Source of the DNA: Marinitoga aeolica
GTDB lineage: Bacteria > Thermotogota > Thermotogae > Petrotogales > Petrotogaceae
Reading direction: 5' to 3'
Assembly (NCBI RefSeq): GCF_029910535.1
Contig: NZ_CP069362.1
Location: forward strand, 248,001 to 312,000
Length of the DNA stretch: 64,000 nucleotides
The notes beneath the pieces were generated by a model. The model saw only the letters and a program-made list of their open reading frames with translations, was not told the origin of the DNA and made no database searches. A program made the position numbers and the translations under genes. Positions 55,575-64,000 of this stretch are shown one piece after another (position 1 is the first letter of the stretch; every line of letters begins with the position of its first letter).

Positions 55575-58220
55575 TTATCTCTTTAGATTTACTAATTCAG
55601 TAAGAATTTGATCTGATGTCGTAATTACTCTTGCTGATGCTTGAAAACCTCTTTGTGCTGTAATCATTTTGGTAAATTCTTCCGACAAATCAACATTTGA
55701 CATTTCTAATGCACCTGATACTAATGTTCCTGCTCCTTCTTCTCCAAAAGAACCTATTTTTGCCAATCCACTATTTTCACTTTGTGTAAATAGTGAATTC
55801 CCCATATCAACCAGTCCACCAGGATTTGTAAATTTTGCTACGGCTACCTGAGCAATTAAATCAGATTTCCCATTTGAGAACATTCCTAACACTTCTCCAA
55901 GATCATTAATTGTAAAATTCTGCAATACGCCTTTTGCATTTCCGTCTTGATCAGCAATATTTACTGAATTTGGTGCTGCAAATTGGGTTAAATCATACAT
56001 ATTTAAATTCACTTTTACAGGTCCAGCTGCTGCAACAGAAGATGGAGCTACTCTTTCATTAGGAGCTTCTCCTGTACTTGCAGGATCAAACCAAAATCCT
56101 ATGGAACCATTATCACTATCTGATGTATCATAATCAACATAACCTACCGAATCCAATCTCCATCTTGAAGTTAAATATTGGCCTTTACCATCAAAAGCTA
56201 CAACTCCTTCAGCAGGAGCAGATGTTGTTGTGCCATCCTCAGTTATTTTATATAATGGTTGTCCATCTACAGTTTCTGCTTTCCAATACCAGGTATTATC
56301 AGAAATCTTTGAATATTTTATATTAATATCATAATCATTTCCCAAAGAATCATATACCTTTGTAGATATTACAACATTTGGATTTTCATATTTTGCTATC
56401 TTATAGTTTTGTGAATTTTCTGTATCAATTAATCTTAATTCTCCTGAGACAGGAGTTTGAATAATCTTTTTTGCTGCAACATATCGAACGGTTCCAGCTT
56501 CAGAACTTTCACCACTGGTATTAGTTGTTGTTGATACAAATGTATCTGTAGCATTTGCTTCAATAACAGAAAGACCTGAAATCGTATATTTTCCATCTGC
56601 AGATTTCCATCCACTTTCCATTTTTGAATTAAATTCTTCCACAGTATCAGCTGATGCACTATCACCATCCGCATCACTAAAAGTTACTGTTTTTAATGTT
56701 CCACTTTCTTTAACTTTTAAAGTTATTGTTACATTACCTGTGGCATCTACACTAAAAGATATATCTCTTGGGTCATAGAATACTTCATTATTCTGACCAT
56801 CTTTTAATGATATGCCACCTAAAAACTTTACATTTCTTTGATTAGTTCCATCTGTTAATTGTAATCTATTATCCTCATCCTGATATTTTGGGATTAATTC
56901 TCCTTTGGTATCTGTCATATATATGCCATCTAATCCCCATTCTGCCTTGTCATCCGAACCAGCTTGATATGTTTCAATTGATAATGCATTTGCCTGACCA
57001 ACTGGTAATAAAGCTACAGATTCAGAAACACCGGAATCTAAGATTAAGTTTTTTAATGTTATTTCATTTCCAGCCCCATCGTCCAATGTAACTCCTTGGG
57101 CAAATAATCTATTTAAATCATAAAAAGTTCCATCTGTTGTAATTGTTCCAGTATAAGTTGTTCCTGCACTGTCAGAAACCTGTACTGTCACCTTATTTGG
57201 ATTTGTAGCATCCCTATAAATTAAGATATCTGGTCTATCAGATGAATCTATAGTACCATTTCCATCATCATCGTCTTGAGATAATAATGTCACTGGAGCG
57301 CCATTACTATCTGAAACAGAGATATCTCCATATGCTCTTAATGGCCAATCAATTCCATTTTTACCAAGATCAATTCTAGATCCTGCAGGAAATGATGAAT
57401 TAAAATCATTTGTTGCATTAGCCCTAACAACGTGTCCAGGATAATTAGACCATCGTAATACATTACCTACTTCATCTAACTCAACTTCACCATAATTACT
57501 TCCTCCAAGCAATTCATAATTTTTATCAGGATCAACTGTTTGAGCATGCCATCTATACACTATTCTATCTTTATATTGTTCTGACATTATTCTCTCAAAA
57601 GTAAATTTTACAGGAACAACGTCCCCTGATGAAGATTTTATTGTCATTGTTGTCTCTTTTATTCCAACGTCAGAATTTAAATTGTCAGCTAAATTTAAAA
57701 ATGTTGTTTCTCTTGCTTCCATAACTAAATTCGGAGAAATTGTAATATCTTGTATTGGTTCATTTGAATCTATATATCTTTTTCCAGTATCTGTTACTTT
57801 GGCGTTCCATCCCTGCAATTTCATTCCACTGGACGGATTAACAAAATGCCCTTCAGAATCCAGAGTAAAATTTCCTGCTCTTGAAAAATATTTTGAAAGT
57901 CCATCGGATAAAACAAAAAAACCTTCTCCTTTTATTGCCATATCTGTTTTATTTCCGGTATTTTGCAATGAACCTTGAGTCATTATTTTATCTATCGAAG
58001 CTATTTTTGAACCAAGACCGACTTGAGCAGCATTTATTCCACCAAATTGGCCACTTGCTCCTCTGGATTCAGCCAAAGTTTGAGATAGTGTATTTTGAAA
58101 TGTAACTCTAGATGTTTTATATCCAACGGTATTTACATTTGAAATGTTATTACCTATTACGTCTAATTGAGTTTGGAAATTTTTTAACCCACTTTGACCA
58201 CTGAACATTGCTCTTAACAT
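55575..58220 (-). CDS. flgE: Flagellar hook protein FlgE
   Basis: An 881-residue hook subunit with the N-terminal rod motif MFSGQSGLKNFQTQLDVIGNNISNVNTVGYK and the C-terminal MSNVDLSEEFTKMITAQRGFQASARVITTSDQ. The central region (about 150-750) is much enlarged relative to the roughly 400 residues of enteric FlgE and contains Asp-rich stretches such as DDDDGNGTIDSSDRPD. It makes the flexible joint of the flagellum. Confidence 0.96.
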   Translation of the reverse strand: MLRAMFSGQSGLKNFQTQLDVIGNNISNVNTVGYKTSRVTFQNTLSQTLAESRGASGQFGGINAAQVGLGSKIASIDKIMTQGSLQNTGNKTDMAIKGEGFFVLSDGLSKYFSRAGNFTLDSEGHFVNPSSGMKLQGWNAKVTDTGKRYIDSNEPIQDITISPNLVMEARETTFLNLADNLNSDVGIKETTMTIKSSSGDVVPVKFTFERIMSEQYKDRIVYRWHAQTVDPDKNYELLGGSNYGEVELDEVGNVLRWSNYPGHVVRANATNDFNSSFPAGSRIDLGKNGIDWPLRAYGDISVSDSNGAPVTLLSQDDDDGNGTIDSSDRPDILIYRDATNPNKVTVQVSDSAGTTYTGTITTDGTFYDLNRLFAQGVTLDDGAGNEITLKNLILDSGVSESVALLPVGQANALSIETYQAGSDDKAEWGLDGIYMTDTKGELIPKYQDEDNRLQLTDGTNQRNVKFLGGISLKDGQNNEVFYDPRDISFSVDATGNVTITLKVKESGTLKTVTFSDADGDSASADTVEEFNSKMESGWKSADGKYTISGLSVIEANATDTFVSTTTNTSGESSEAGTVRYVAAKKIIQTPVSGELRLIDTENSQNYKIAKYENPNVVISTKVYDSLGNDYDINIKYSKISDNTWYWKAETVDGQPLYKITEDGTTTSAPAEGVVAFDGKGQYLTSRWRLDSVGYVDYDTSDSDNGSIGFWFDPASTGEAPNERVAPSSVAAAGPVKVNLNMYDLTQFAAPNSVNIADQDGNAKGVLQNFTINDLGEVLGMFSNGKSDLIAQVAVAKFTNPGGLVDMGNSLFTQSENSGLAKIGSFGEEGAGTLVSGALEMSNVDLSEEFTKMITAQRGFQASARVITTSDQILTELVNLKR

Positions 58221-58246
58221 ATAAATCTCCTCCTAATATATTATTT

Positions 58247-58918
58247 TTATATTTCTGATATTTCAATAATATTATCTGTACTATATTTATGACCATTTAC
58301 AAGAACATAGAATTTATTATCTTCAAATTGAACAGCATCTACTTTGCCCCCATCTAAACCACCTATTTTTTCCTTTTTCCCATTTTTATATGTATAAACT
58401 TCATATTTATATTCGCCATCAGGTAAACCTACACCATTTGTTCCTCTTCCATCCCAATTAAATGTTTTCATTCCTTCTTCTTGTATCCCCAAATCTTTTG
58501 TATAAACCAGATTATCTTTATTATCATAAATATCTACATATACTTTAGTTGGTTTTTCAAGATTATAAATAATAGCATCAGAAAATCCACCTGTTAAATT
58601 AATTTTATTGTTCTCTACAACTACATTCTTACCAATTAGATTAGACGTCTGAACTTTAAATAAACTCATTTGAGATGAAACCATTTGCTGAAAGGATTTA
58701 CTCATATTCATAATTTGTTCTGTTGAAGATAATTGAGACATTTGAGCTATAAACTCTTTATCATCCATAGTATTCGTAGGATCCTGATATTTTAGTTGTG
58801 TCATTAAAATTTTTAAAAAAGCATCCTTGTCTAAGTCTTTTTTAGGCTCATTATCCTTTTTTTGTAGTGGATTTATAAAATTTTTTGTATTATTTATTCC
58901 GTTAATCATATTCTTCAC
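58247..58918 (-). CDS. flgD: Flagellar hook assembly protein FlgD
   Basis: A 223-residue FlgD with the N-terminal motif DKDAFLKILMTQLKYQDPTNTMDDKEFIAQMSQ and the Ig-like domain containing TFNWDGRGTNG. It caps the growing hook. It overlaps the start of the downstream gene's upstream partner fliK by 17 bp. Confidence 0.95.
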   Translation of the reverse strand: MKNMINGINNTKNFINPLQKKDNEPKKDLDKDAFLKILMTQLKYQDPTNTMDDKEFIAQMSQLSSTEQIMNMSKSFQQMVSSQMSLFKVQTSNLIGKNVVVENNKINLTGGFSDAIIYNLEKPTKVYVDIYDNKDNLVYTKDLGIQEEGMKTFNWDGRGTNGVGLPDGEYKYEVYTYKNGKKEKIGGLDGGKVDAVQFEDNKFYVLVNGHKYSTDNIIEISEI

Positions 58919-61900
58919 CTCTTAAAAGTTCCCAAAATTGATTTCTCCTATTTTTTCTTTTTTCTTTTTCCTTTGATGTTTCTTCTCTTGAATATTCAGA
59001 TTCATCCTCTGAATTCTTTTCATCTTCATAGTAATTTTCATTTGAATCATTAAACTCTGATTTTACAGAAAATTCCACTTTTTCATATTTTTCTTTTAAA
59101 TTAACGATTAATGGTTCCATTCTTTTTTCAATTTCTTCTTTATTTTTACTATTTTCTAAATTAAATTCTATTTTTAAGTTTTTTTGGGATTTAATAATAG
59201 TTATTTCCAAATTACCTAAATCAGGAGGATTTATTTTTACAACTGTCCTTTCAAAATATTTTGGGGTATTTTGAATTTTTTCTGTTGTTTCATATATTTT
59301 GTTTAATAATTCATTTGCGGAAATCTGTTTTATTTCATAATTTTTTTGAAAATTAACGCTGTTTTGTTTTATTGCTGGATGCAAAAAATTGATATTATTT
59401 TGAATTGCTTTTTTTATGTCCTTTCTAAAAAACATCTCCTGCTTTTTATTAACTAAGATATCGCTACCTTTAACCTGACTATTTTTATTAATTTTATAAA
59501 CTATAGAATCAATATATTTAAACAATTTTCCTGTATTTACTTTAGAATCTTTTTTGTTTAGTATAATGAAAGTATTTTTAGTTATCATTTTCTTTATTTT
59601 TAGTGTATCCGACATTATATTTTTCGATAAATATCCTACCTTTTCCTTTAATTGATTATTTGGTAATTTTTTTGATATTATTAAATCTATTTTTTTATCA
59701 GAATATAGTATTTTTGATTGGTTACTATTTTTTTCAAAATTCTTTATTTTATTTTCAACTATAGTTTTAATATCTTTTGTAATTAAATTTGCATAATTTT
59801 TCGTTTTAATTTTTTCATTTAATTTGAACAATTTTAATTTTGTGTTCTTATTATTATTAACGTAAGCTATTATTCCAGTTTTAAACTTTATTTCCACTAT
59901 TTCTTTATCAACATTTTTACTAACAACAATTTTTGTTTTTTCAATCGCTTTATTATATTTTAAAAATGGCATTCCTCCTTTAATATATACAGGATATTCT
60001 GGTATTTTATAGATATTGTTTTTAGACTTCTTTAGATTTTTTGATTGTAATTTTAACAGTTTCTTTTTTAATTCTTTTACTTTATTTTTTATTTCTTCTG
60101 GTAGTTTCTCTTCTTCTTTTATTATTCCTTTTATTATTTCATTTATCTTTTGGTTTATTTCTTCTGTTTTTCCTTCTTTTTTAGTATTCACTATTATTTC
60201 TTTTTCCGGAACTTTAATTGCTTTATCTTCCTTTTTTACTTCTTTCATCATTACTTTTAATTCTTTTACTTTATTTTTTATTTCTTCTGGTAGCTTCTCT
60301 TCTTCTTTTATTATTCCTTTTATTATTTCATTTATCTTTTGATTTATTTTTTCTGTTTTTCCTTCTTTTTTAGTATTCACTATTATTTCTTTTTTCGGAA
60401 CTTTAATTGCTTTATCTTCTTTTTTGGCTTCTTTCATCATTACTTTTAATTCTTTTACTTTATTTTTTATTTCTTCTGGTAGCTTCTCTTCTTCTTTTAT
60501 TATTCCTTTTATTATTTCATTTATCTTTTGATTTATTTTTTCTGTTTTTCCTTCTTTTTTAGTATTCACTATTATTTCTTTTTTCGGAACTTTAATTGCT
60601 TTATCTTCTTTTTTGGCTTCTTTCATCATTACTTTTAATTCTTTTACTTTATTTTTTATTTCTTCTGGTAGCTTCTCTTCTTCTTTTATTATTCCTTTTA
60701 TTATTTCATTTATCTTTTGGTTTATTTCTTCTGTCTTTCCTTCTTTTTTAATACTTCCAATTAATACTTTTTCACTATTTTTACTTGTTACTTCTTCCTT
60801 TTTTACTTCTTTTATCATTACTTTTAATTCTTTTACTTCCTTTTTTATTTCTTCTGGTAGCTTCTCTTCTTCTTTTATTATTCCTTTTATTATTTCATTT
60901 ATCTTTTGGTTTATTTCTTCTGTCTTTCCTTCTTTTTTAGTATTCACTATTATTTCTTTTTCCGGAACTTTAATTGCTTTATCTTCTTTTTTGGCTTCTT
61001 TCATCATTACTTTTAATTCTTTTACTTTATTTTTTATTTCTTCTGGTAGCTTCTCTTCTTCTTTTATTATTCCTTTTATTATTTCATTTATCTTTTGGTT
61101 TATTTCTTCTGTCTTTCCTTCTTTTTTAATACTTCCAATTAATACTTTTTCACTATTTTTACTTGTTACTTCTTCCTTTTTTACTTCTTTTATCATTACT
61201 TTTAATTCTTTTACTTCCTTTTTTATTTCTTCTGGTAGCTTCTCTTCTTCTTTTATTATTCCTTTTATTATTTCATTTATCTTTTGGTTTATTTCTTCTG
61301 TCTTTCCTTCTTTTTTAGTATTCACTATTATTTCTTTTTCCGGAACTTTAATTGCTTTATCTTCTTTTTTGGCTTCTTTCATCATTACTTTTAATTCTTT
61401 TACTTTATTTTTTATTTCTTCTGGTAGCTTCTCTTCTTCTTTTATTATTCCTTTTATTATTTCATTTATCTTTTGGTTTATTTCTTCTGTCTTTCCTTCT
61501 TTTTTAATACTTCCAATTAATACTTTTTCACTATTTTTACTTGTTACTTCTTCCTTTTTTACTTCTTTTATCATTACTTTTAATTCTTTTACTTCCTTTT
61601 TTATCTTTTCTGGTAGTTTCTCTTCTTCTTTTATTATCCCTTTTATTATTTCATTTATCTTTTGGTTTATTTCTTCTGTTTTTCCTTCTTTTTTAGTATT
61701 CACTATTATTTCTTTTTCCGGAACTTTAATTGCTTTATCTTCTTTTTTGGCTTCTTTCATCATTACTTTTAATTCTTTTACTTTATTTTTTATTTCTTCT
61801 GGTAGCTTCTCTTCTTCTTTTATTATTTTTTTCAGTAATTTGATTTCTCTTTCAATATTTTTATCTGACGCTTTTGCAACAATAGCAAAATTATCCGAAA

Positions 61901-62243
61901 TTTCTTTTTCGGTTTGAATAAACTTAATATCTTTAATTTTTGAGGATTTTAGTTTTTTCATTCTTAATTGGAAAGCGCTTTTAGAAAGCTTAAGAGATTT
62001 TCCAAGATGAGCCTTTTTTATATTTTTATCAGAAGTAAAATGGAAGTGAATACTTTTAACTTTTAATATAAGTTTTTTTATCTGTTTTTGACTATTCAAT
62101 AAATTTCCATTATCATTTTTTATATATATATTATTATAAAAATATTTATTAAAATTACTATTTAATTTTTTCTCTGTTTTTTTTATTCCAAAAAATTTTT
62201 CATATTTCTTATTAAACAAATGAGTTACTACTTTAGTAGTCAT
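58902..62243 (-). CDS. fliK: Flagellar hook-length control protein FliK with internal repeats
   Basis: The 1113-residue protein has a basic N-terminal part, then nine tandem repeats of 63 residues (151-717), a variable part, and a C-terminal FliK domain (residues about 1000-1075: VVKINPPDLGNLEITII and FNLENSKNKEEIEKRMEPLI). FliK works as a ruler in hook-length control and switches export to late substrates. The repeats predict long charged helices and make it far longer than usual FliK (about 400 residues). Their number could vary with hook length. It is transcribed between the motE-like gene and flgD. Confidence 0.88.
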   Translation of the reverse strand: MTTKVVTHLFNKKYEKFFGIKKTEKKLNSNFNKYFYNNIYIKNDNGNLLNSQKQIKKLILKVKSIHFHFTSDKNIKKAHLGKSLKLSKSAFQLRMKKLKSSKIKDIKFIQTEKEISDNFAIVAKASDKNIEREIKLLKKIIKEEEKLPEEIKNKVKELKVMMKEAKKEDKAIKVPEKEIIVNTKKEGKTEEINQKINEIIKGIIKEEEKLPEKIKKEVKELKVMIKEVKKEEVTSKNSEKVLIGSIKKEGKTEEINQKINEIIKGIIKEEEKLPEEIKNKVKELKVMMKEAKKEDKAIKVPEKEIIVNTKKEGKTEEINQKINEIIKGIIKEEEKLPEEIKKEVKELKVMIKEVKKEEVTSKNSEKVLIGSIKKEGKTEEINQKINEIIKGIIKEEEKLPEEIKNKVKELKVMMKEAKKEDKAIKVPEKEIIVNTKKEGKTEEINQKINEIIKGIIKEEEKLPEEIKKEVKELKVMIKEVKKEEVTSKNSEKVLIGSIKKEGKTEEINQKINEIIKGIIKEEEKLPEEIKNKVKELKVMMKEAKKEDKAIKVPKKEIIVNTKKEGKTEKINQKINEIIKGIIKEEEKLPEEIKNKVKELKVMMKEAKKEDKAIKVPKKEIIVNTKKEGKTEKINQKINEIIKGIIKEEEKLPEEIKNKVKELKVMMKEVKKEDKAIKVPEKEIIVNTKKEGKTEEINQKINEIIKGIIKEEEKLPEEIKNKVKELKKKLLKLQSKNLKKSKNNIYKIPEYPVYIKGGMPFLKYNKAIEKTKIVVSKNVDKEIVEIKFKTGIIAYVNNNKNTKLKLFKLNEKIKTKNYANLITKDIKTIVENKIKNFEKNSNQSKILYSDKKIDLIISKKLPNNQLKEKVGYLSKNIMSDTLKIKKMITKNTFIILNKKDSKVNTGKLFKYIDSIVYKINKNSQVKGSDILVNKKQEMFFRKDIKKAIQNNINFLHPAIKQNSVNFQKNYEIKQISANELLNKIYETTEKIQNTPKYFERTVVKINPPDLGNLEITIIKSQKNLKIEFNLENSKNKEEIEKRMEPLIVNLKEKYEKVEFSVKSEFNDSNENYYEDEKNSEDESEYSREETSKEKEKRKNRRNQFWELLRGEEYD
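60093..61793 (-). repeat. 189-bp tandem repeat, nine copies, inside fliK
   Basis: Nine in-frame units of 189 bp (63 codons). Two unit types, A and B, alternate for the first six copies (A-B-A-B-A-B), then three A-type units follow. Type A carries the stretch KAIKVPEKEIIVNT; type B carries VTSKNSEKVLIGSI. The rest of each unit is almost identical. A tenth partial unit follows. Confidence 0.95.
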
Positions 62244-62253
62244 TTTTTCCCTC

Positions 62254-62922
62254 CTATTTACTTTTCACCTCCCCTATTTTTGAAATAACATTAGCTGCTT
62301 TTGTTGGATTAATTTGAGCTAAAGCCTGAATTATTTCAGCTGCTGTATCTGAAGGAAGCATAAGCAATGCATTAACTATTAAATCAATGCTTACTTCATC
62401 CCTTGAAAGTGCTATTGCTATTTGTGCTGGTGTTGAGGAGGCAAACCATTCTGCAAGTTTGTTTATTCTATATTTATAATCTTCAAAGACCTTTTTCTCT
62501 TTTTCAAAGGCTTCTTTTTCTGCGTTAAATTTCTCCTTTTCTGCTGCTAACTGTTTTGATTCATTCTCTATCTGAGAAGAGAGTTTTTTTAATTCATCTA
62601 ATTGACTATTTATTTGTTTTGATTTTAAATCTAATTCTTTTAATCTTTCTTCAATTAATTTTTCTTGTATAGCATAGGCATTTCCTACATCAAGATATTC
62701 ATATTTCACCTTATCTTTTAACGCAGGAACTTTTTGTAATATATATGCAACAAAACTTTTCCAATCTTTTTCAACACTAAGATTAAGAGTTTTTATTCTT
62801 TTAAATTCAAAATTCACATATACTAAAGCAATTATTATTAAAGTTATAAATATTGACCAAAAAAATAAAGAAATTAATCTTTTTAATCTTCCAGGCTTTT
62901 TTTCTTTTTTATCTTTTGCCAT
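62254..62922 (-). CDS. MotE/FlbB-like flagellar membrane protein
   Basis: A 222-residue protein with a membrane segment at 17-38 (FFWSIFITLIIIALVYVNF), a coiled coil (about 85-150), and a C-terminal MgtE_N-like helical domain (STPAQIAIALSRDE, MLPSDTAAEIIQALAQINP). This arrangement matches FlbB and MotE, which bind stator or collar parts of the motor. It is the first gene of the flagellar operon, with AAGGAGTG before the ATG. Confidence 0.8.
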   Translation of the reverse strand: MAKDKKEKKPGRLKRLISLFFWSIFITLIIIALVYVNFEFKRIKTLNLSVEKDWKSFVAYILQKVPALKDKVKYEYLDVGNAYAIQEKLIEERLKELDLKSKQINSQLDELKKLSSQIENESKQLAAEKEKFNAEKEAFEKEKKVFEDYKYRINKLAEWFASSTPAQIAIALSRDEVSIDLIVNALLMLPSDTAAEIIQALAQINPTKAANVISKIGEVKSK

Positions 62923-62958
62923 ATATATTCACTCCTTCTTAATTTTTACCTAACTTAT

Positions 62959-62987
62959 AGTATATCAAATTTTTTCAAAAATTTTAA
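62959..62987 (-). promoter_or_regulatory. Promoter of the flagellar operon
   Basis: On the minus strand TTAAAA (62982-62987) and TATACT (62959-62964) are 17 bp apart and lie about 40 bp before the motE-like gene. Confidence 0.6.
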
Positions 62988-63008
62988 GCGAATTTTCATA
63001 GTAAATAA

Positions 63009-63035
63009 AAAAGAGGCATTCAAAATGCCTCTTTT
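63009..63035 (-). terminator. Intrinsic terminator of the Omp85 gene
   Basis: A stem of AAAAGAGGCAT/ATGCCTCTTTT with T runs on both sides lies directly after the stop codon at 63037. Confidence 0.9.
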
Positions 63036-63036
63036 T

Positions 63037-64000
63037 TTAAAACATCGGGCCAAAACCAAATGTCCATTTAAATTTATTTTGTGTATCGAATACCCCTTCA
63101 AATCTTATAGGGCCAATCATTGGTATGGTCAATTTTATTCCAAAACCATATGACCACAAATAATCTTTCATTAAATCTAAATCACTCGCATTCCCTATAT
63201 CAAAAAAAGCATAAAGATCTACAGGAACATTTTCTTTATTTATTTGATATTGAATTTCGGCATTATTTAAAATCATCATGTTACCTGTTCTTGAAGAAAA
63301 ATCATATCCTCTAATAGTATACATTCCACCCAAATAAAAATCATATAAGTCTGCATCATCTATTACATAACCTGTCTTAAATCTATTTGCAAATGTAAAC
63401 TTATAATACGTATAGAATATTTTATTCTCCAAATACCCACCATAATAGTATTCATTCTTATTTAGTGTATTTAAACCACCAAATAATTGAACAGTATTAT
63501 ACAATCCATTATATGGTCTAAATGGATAGTCTAATCTAGAATATGTATATCCCACACCACTACTAATTTCTTTCTTTAACTTATATGTTTCGGGATTATA
63601 TTTTGTTTCGGAATAACTAAAATTCATATTTAAATTATTAAAATCATCTATATCATAATTAGGAGAAATTGAAAAGGATATTTTATTCGAAACAGTTGCT
63701 ATTCCACTAATATTTTCTTGAGGAATTCCTGCATTTTCATCATATAATCCATAACTTAACTTTGTACTAAATGAGAATTTTGAACCATATAAATTTTTAA
63801 TTCCGTATCCACCATTAAATACATATGTTTTAGACAATGGGTTAATATTTGTAGATAAATTAAATGATTGACCATATCCCCACGGATTTGCCCATTGCAA
63901 TTCCAATTGACCTAAAAAGCCCATATACCACGGAGCATTTTCAGGAATTGTATAAGTTACTCCTCCTATAAATTTACCAGGTTTATTTTTCTCTGTTATA
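63037..64000 (-). CDS. bamA: BamA/Omp85 family outer membrane protein, N-terminal part beyond window
   Basis: The frame runs from its stop at 63037 to the window edge, so only the last 321 residues are seen. They are beta-barrel strands with the family motif TIRGYDF in strand connection L6, alternating aromatic residues and a final GFGPMF ending in Phe, as recognised by the BAM machinery. It should insert beta-barrel proteins into the outer membrane (toga). Related Omp85 proteins such as TamA could look similar in this region. Confidence 0.85.
   Translation of the reverse strand, partial: ITEKNKPGKFIGGVTYTIPENAPWYMGFLGQLELQWANPWGYGQSFNLSTNINPLSKTYVFNGGYGIKNLYGSKFSFSTKLSYGLYDENAGIPQENISGIATVSNKISFSISPNYDIDDFNNLNMNFSYSETKYNPETYKLKKEISSGVGYTYSRLDYPFRPYNGLYNTVQLFGGLNTLNKNEYYYGGYLENKIFYTYYKFTFANRFKTGYVIDDADLYDFYLGGMYTIRGYDFSSRTGNMMILNNAEIQYQINKENVPVDLYAFFDIGNASDLDLMKDYLWSYGFGIKLTIPMIGPIRFEGVFDTQNKFKWTFGFGPMF

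Noticed and set aside
56435-56677. A minus-strand frame of 80 codons inside flgE
   Set aside because: It is an alternative frame of flgE, whose N- and C-terminal motifs fix the true frame across this stretch.
60613-61917. A plus-strand open frame of 434 codons opposite fliK
   Set aside because: It is the antisense of the repeat tract, rich in Phe and Ser, and owes its length to the biased codons of the repeats.

Overview
The window looks like a chromosome segment of an anaerobic, very AT-rich member of the Thermotogota, most likely the Petrotogales/Marinitoga group. This is inferred from the gene content: a Thermotoga-like heterodimeric ABC exporter with one degenerate ATPase site, FliY in place of FliN, the FlbD-MotA-MotB-FliL-FliM-FliY flagellar order, ABC importers for peptides and sugars, an Omp85 protein of the outer sheath, and a type III-A CRISPR system. 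No 16S rRNA or tRNA gene was seen, so the genus is a guess. Almost everything is on the minus strand.

Region 1 (1-11.7 kb) is a defence island. It encodes, in window order, a Ser/Thr protein kinase (cut by the window edge), a stand-alone CARF protein, a Cas2-Cas1-Cas2 adaptation module, a small unknown protein, a membrane protein, a large CARF-HD protein whose N-terminal CYTH domain is split by a frameshift, a DarT/DarG toxin-antitoxin pair, an RNase H-like protein, a RadC/JAB-domain protein with an unknown partner, a prokaryotic viperin-like radical SAM enzyme, and a decayed small exported protein. Eight copies of a short conserved sequence sit at module boundaries, nearly always just upstream of a gene or operon and often just downstream of a terminator. 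The island therefore looks like a series of cassettes sharing one boundary element.

Region 2 (11.8-16.6 kb) is a CRISPR array of 66 repeats (30 bp) and 65 spacers. It is read on the minus strand from a leader at its high-coordinate end and closed by an intrinsic terminator at 11771-11794. Several spacers carry gene starts or terminator hairpins, two adjacent spacers overlap by 16 nt in their source sequence, and one encodes part of an RNase HI.

Region 3 (16.6-23.4 kb) is a type III-A operon: cas6, cas10, csm2, csm3, csm4, csm5 and a second Cas6-like gene, behind a clear promoter. Cas10 has the GGDD cyclase motif but no HD nuclease domain, and no Csm6/Csx1 HEPN ribonuclease is present. Interference should depend on Csm3 RNA cleavage and on cyclic oligoadenylate signalling, which makes the CARF proteins of region 1 the natural outputs.

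Region 4 (23.6-50 kb) is metabolic and transport: an oligopeptide ABC importer (oppA-F), a MacAB-type efflux operon with two TolC-like proteins, DAHP synthase, an operon of B12-type radical SAM protein, inositol-monophosphatase-like enzyme, sugar nucleotidyltransferase and GH13 enzyme, a plus-strand sugar ABC importer, a heterodimeric ABC exporter, and a metallo-beta-lactamase-fold protein.

Region 5 (50-63 kb) is a flagellar operon: motE/flbB-like, fliK, flgD, flgE, flbD, motA, motB, fliL, fliM, fliY and a LolA-like protein. fliK and fliY both contain in-frame tandem repeats. The window ends inside a BamA/Omp85-type outer-membrane gene.
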